Below are positions 62,992 to 64,000 of a stretch of DNA of 64,000 nt, in pieces. This DNA is from Bdellovibrionaceae bacterium UBA2316 (GTDB lineage Bacteria > Bdellovibrionota > Bdellovibrionia > Bdellovibrionales > Bdellovibrionaceae). The notes beneath the pieces were generated by a model. That model was not told where the DNA came from. It saw only the letters and a program-made list of their open reading frames with translations, and did no database searches. How positions within the stretch are numbered: position 1 is the stretch's first letter; the number at the start of each line of letters is the position of its first letter. The translations under genes and the position numbers were made by a program. The DNA lies in the NCBI GenBank assembly GCA_002345205.1, contig DDVI01000087.1:1-64000 (forward strand). Direction: 5' to 3'.

Positions 62992-63549
62992 ATGAAAACT
63001 CTAATAGCGCTTTTAATTACGTCGGCAGCGTTTGCTCAAACTTCGAGTTTGGATGCGCTGGGTGCTGACACATTAGGTGAAGCGCAATCTTCAAGCACGG
63101 CTTTAAGTACGGTTGCTAAGGTTGAACAAAAAATCGCAGACGGAATGAAAATGAAATGTGATCCAGTATATGGATGCGCATTATTCGTCGATGGCGGTAA
63201 AGGCTACGAAGTCAAAGTTACTGTAGGTGCTGGCGAAGGTCCAAACTACAATTACGGTGGCGGCGGTATCAATATCTACAGTGGTTCAAACTCTGGCGAA
63301 TACTATGGATTAGCGATCACGTTCACGTACTCTAACTTTAAATGTACTCGTTACGTTCCAGAAGGAACGTATAAAGTTATCGAAACATACCAGCATTTAA
63401 TGGCGTCTCCAGAGTATGTAAACAAAGTGTTTGCGGCTTGGAAAAAAGGCGAAGACATGCCCACCCCAGATGCTGTCAAGACAGCATTGGCCGTACTTGC
63501 GACAGTTAAGCCAAGTCAAAACAACTGTGGCCAACGTATCAATAACTAA
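62992..63549 (+). CDS. Secreted Gly-rich protein of unknown function
   Basis: 185 residues: signal peptide MKTLIALLITSAAFAQTSSL (cut after AFA). The mature part has three Cys pairs at most (MKCDPVYGCALF, FKCTRYV, NNCGQRI) and a glycine-rich loop GPNYNYGGGGINIYSGSNSG. I chose the second of two adjacent ATGs (62992), which puts GGAG 6 bases upstream. It starts 10 bases after the previous stop, so it is translationally close to it. Confidence 0.7.
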   Translation: MKTLIALLITSAAFAQTSSLDALGADTLGEAQSSSTALSTVAKVEQKIADGMKMKCDPVYGCALFVDGGKGYEVKVTVGAGEGPNYNYGGGGINIYSGSNSGEYYGLAITFTYSNFKCTRYVPEGTYKVIETYQHLMASPEYVNKVFAAWKKGEDMPTPDAVKTALAVLATVKPSQNNCGQRINN

Positions 63550-63581
63550 TCGATCTATTTAACCTCGGTGAAAGGAGGAAT

Positions 63582-64000
63582 ATGAAATCATTATTTATGT
63601 TTATATTCCTCCCACTGATTCTTCTTGCAGATAGTAACCTCTATTTTTCTAGTCCGAATTTATGTGCTCGTCAGTCAACGATGCCAGCAAAAAGTGTTTA
63701 CTTATTTGTGGATGGATTTGCGTCTGGTCGTGCGGCTACTAAGTGGGCTCGTGAAGCGGGTATCGACAAACTAGAATTAGTAACTAAAACGTGGCAGCAA
63801 CTGCATGCGCGTAGTTTCTATCTCTCAAAGCGCATTATGGAATTAATGCTAGCGAAAGAGTTGCCAATTATCACGCCCGCACAATTGAAGTCGTGCGGCC
63901 AAAGCCTAAACTGTTCAGAATATAAAAATCTAGTTTTGCAGTATAAGCAAAAAATTATGCAGATATCTGACACTAAGTCTGCGGTTCAATGTACATGGGT
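63582..64000 (+). CDS. Exported protein of unknown function (partial, 3' end outside window)
   Basis: ATG 63582 follows AAAGGAGGA. The frame is open to the window edge (about 139 codons): signal MKSLFMFIFLPLILLADSNL, then CARQSTMPAKSVYLFVDGFA and TPAQLKSCGQSLNCSEYKNL. Its Cys content resembles the three upstream secreted proteins. It is probably the fourth gene of their operon. No family recognised from the part seen. Confidence 0.75.
   Translation, partial: MKSLFMFIFLPLILLADSNLYFSSPNLCARQSTMPAKSVYLFVDGFASGRAATKWAREAGIDKLELVTKTWQQLHARSFYLSKRIMELMLAKELPIITPAQLKSCGQSLNCSEYKNLVLQYKQKIMQISDTKSAVQCTW

Noticed and set aside
1..64000. CRISPR arrays, tRNA or rRNA genes, transposases.
   Set aside because: None was found by eye; a tRNAscan or repeat-finder run would be needed to exclude short or diverged examples.

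Overview
The window is AT-rich (roughly 40% G+C by eye), densely coding bacterial DNA. It suggests a Gram-negative, most likely a low-GC member of the Bdellovibrionota or a relative. The support is indirect: many Sec-exported proteins of unknown function, lipoproteins, LPS and O-antigen genes, a K+-type membrane pyrophosphatase, a secreted endonuclease I, and a histidine-kinase fragment with the H-box HDLRSPLSAL. No rRNA or tRNA genes, CRISPR array or transposase were found by eye.

Region 1 (1-19597) is a surface-glycan island with genes on both strands. It starts inside a split transketolase gene. It holds three consecutive polytopic membrane proteins of about 650 residues (GT-C-like), a NodB-type deacetylase, a methyltransferase, Gmd plus an Rmd-like reductase, three glycosyltransferases, an MBOAT O-acyltransferase with an SGNH-like partner, and ManC. 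ManC, Gmd and the reductase together would make GDP-mannose and then GDP-D-rhamnose.

Region 2 (19598-25889) is an accessory, decaying stretch. An intact hipB sits behind two 20-bp palindromic operators and is followed by a wrecked hipA. Next come two AAA/DUF4143 ATPase genes, each directly downstream of its own inverted repeat, an orphan HisKA domain, a broken mscS and an intact glutaminase.

Region 3 (25966-42269) carries a YiiX-like exported hydrolase, a SWIM/SNF2 helicase, a lipoprotein, gmhA, an O-antigen ligase, an undecaprenyl-phosphate sugar transferase, the metF-metH pair and two exported proteins.

Region 4 (42298-53985) carries galE, then a purine-family riboswitch candidate directly in front of a secreted endonuclease I (the best finding), a pseudo-receiver protein, hppA with a clean terminator, an exported OlsF-like double acyltransferase, an ExoD protein and an MFS transporter.

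Region 5 (54069-64000) carries a metG-trmH-trmO run for tRNA charging and modification, an exported beta-carbonic anhydrase, a class IV aminotransferase, a 690-bp gene-poor stretch, and a four-gene run of exported proteins of unknown function that leaves the window.

Starts given here were moved from the longest reading frame to a better-supported codon where a Shine-Dalgarno sequence, signal peptide or family start argued for it.
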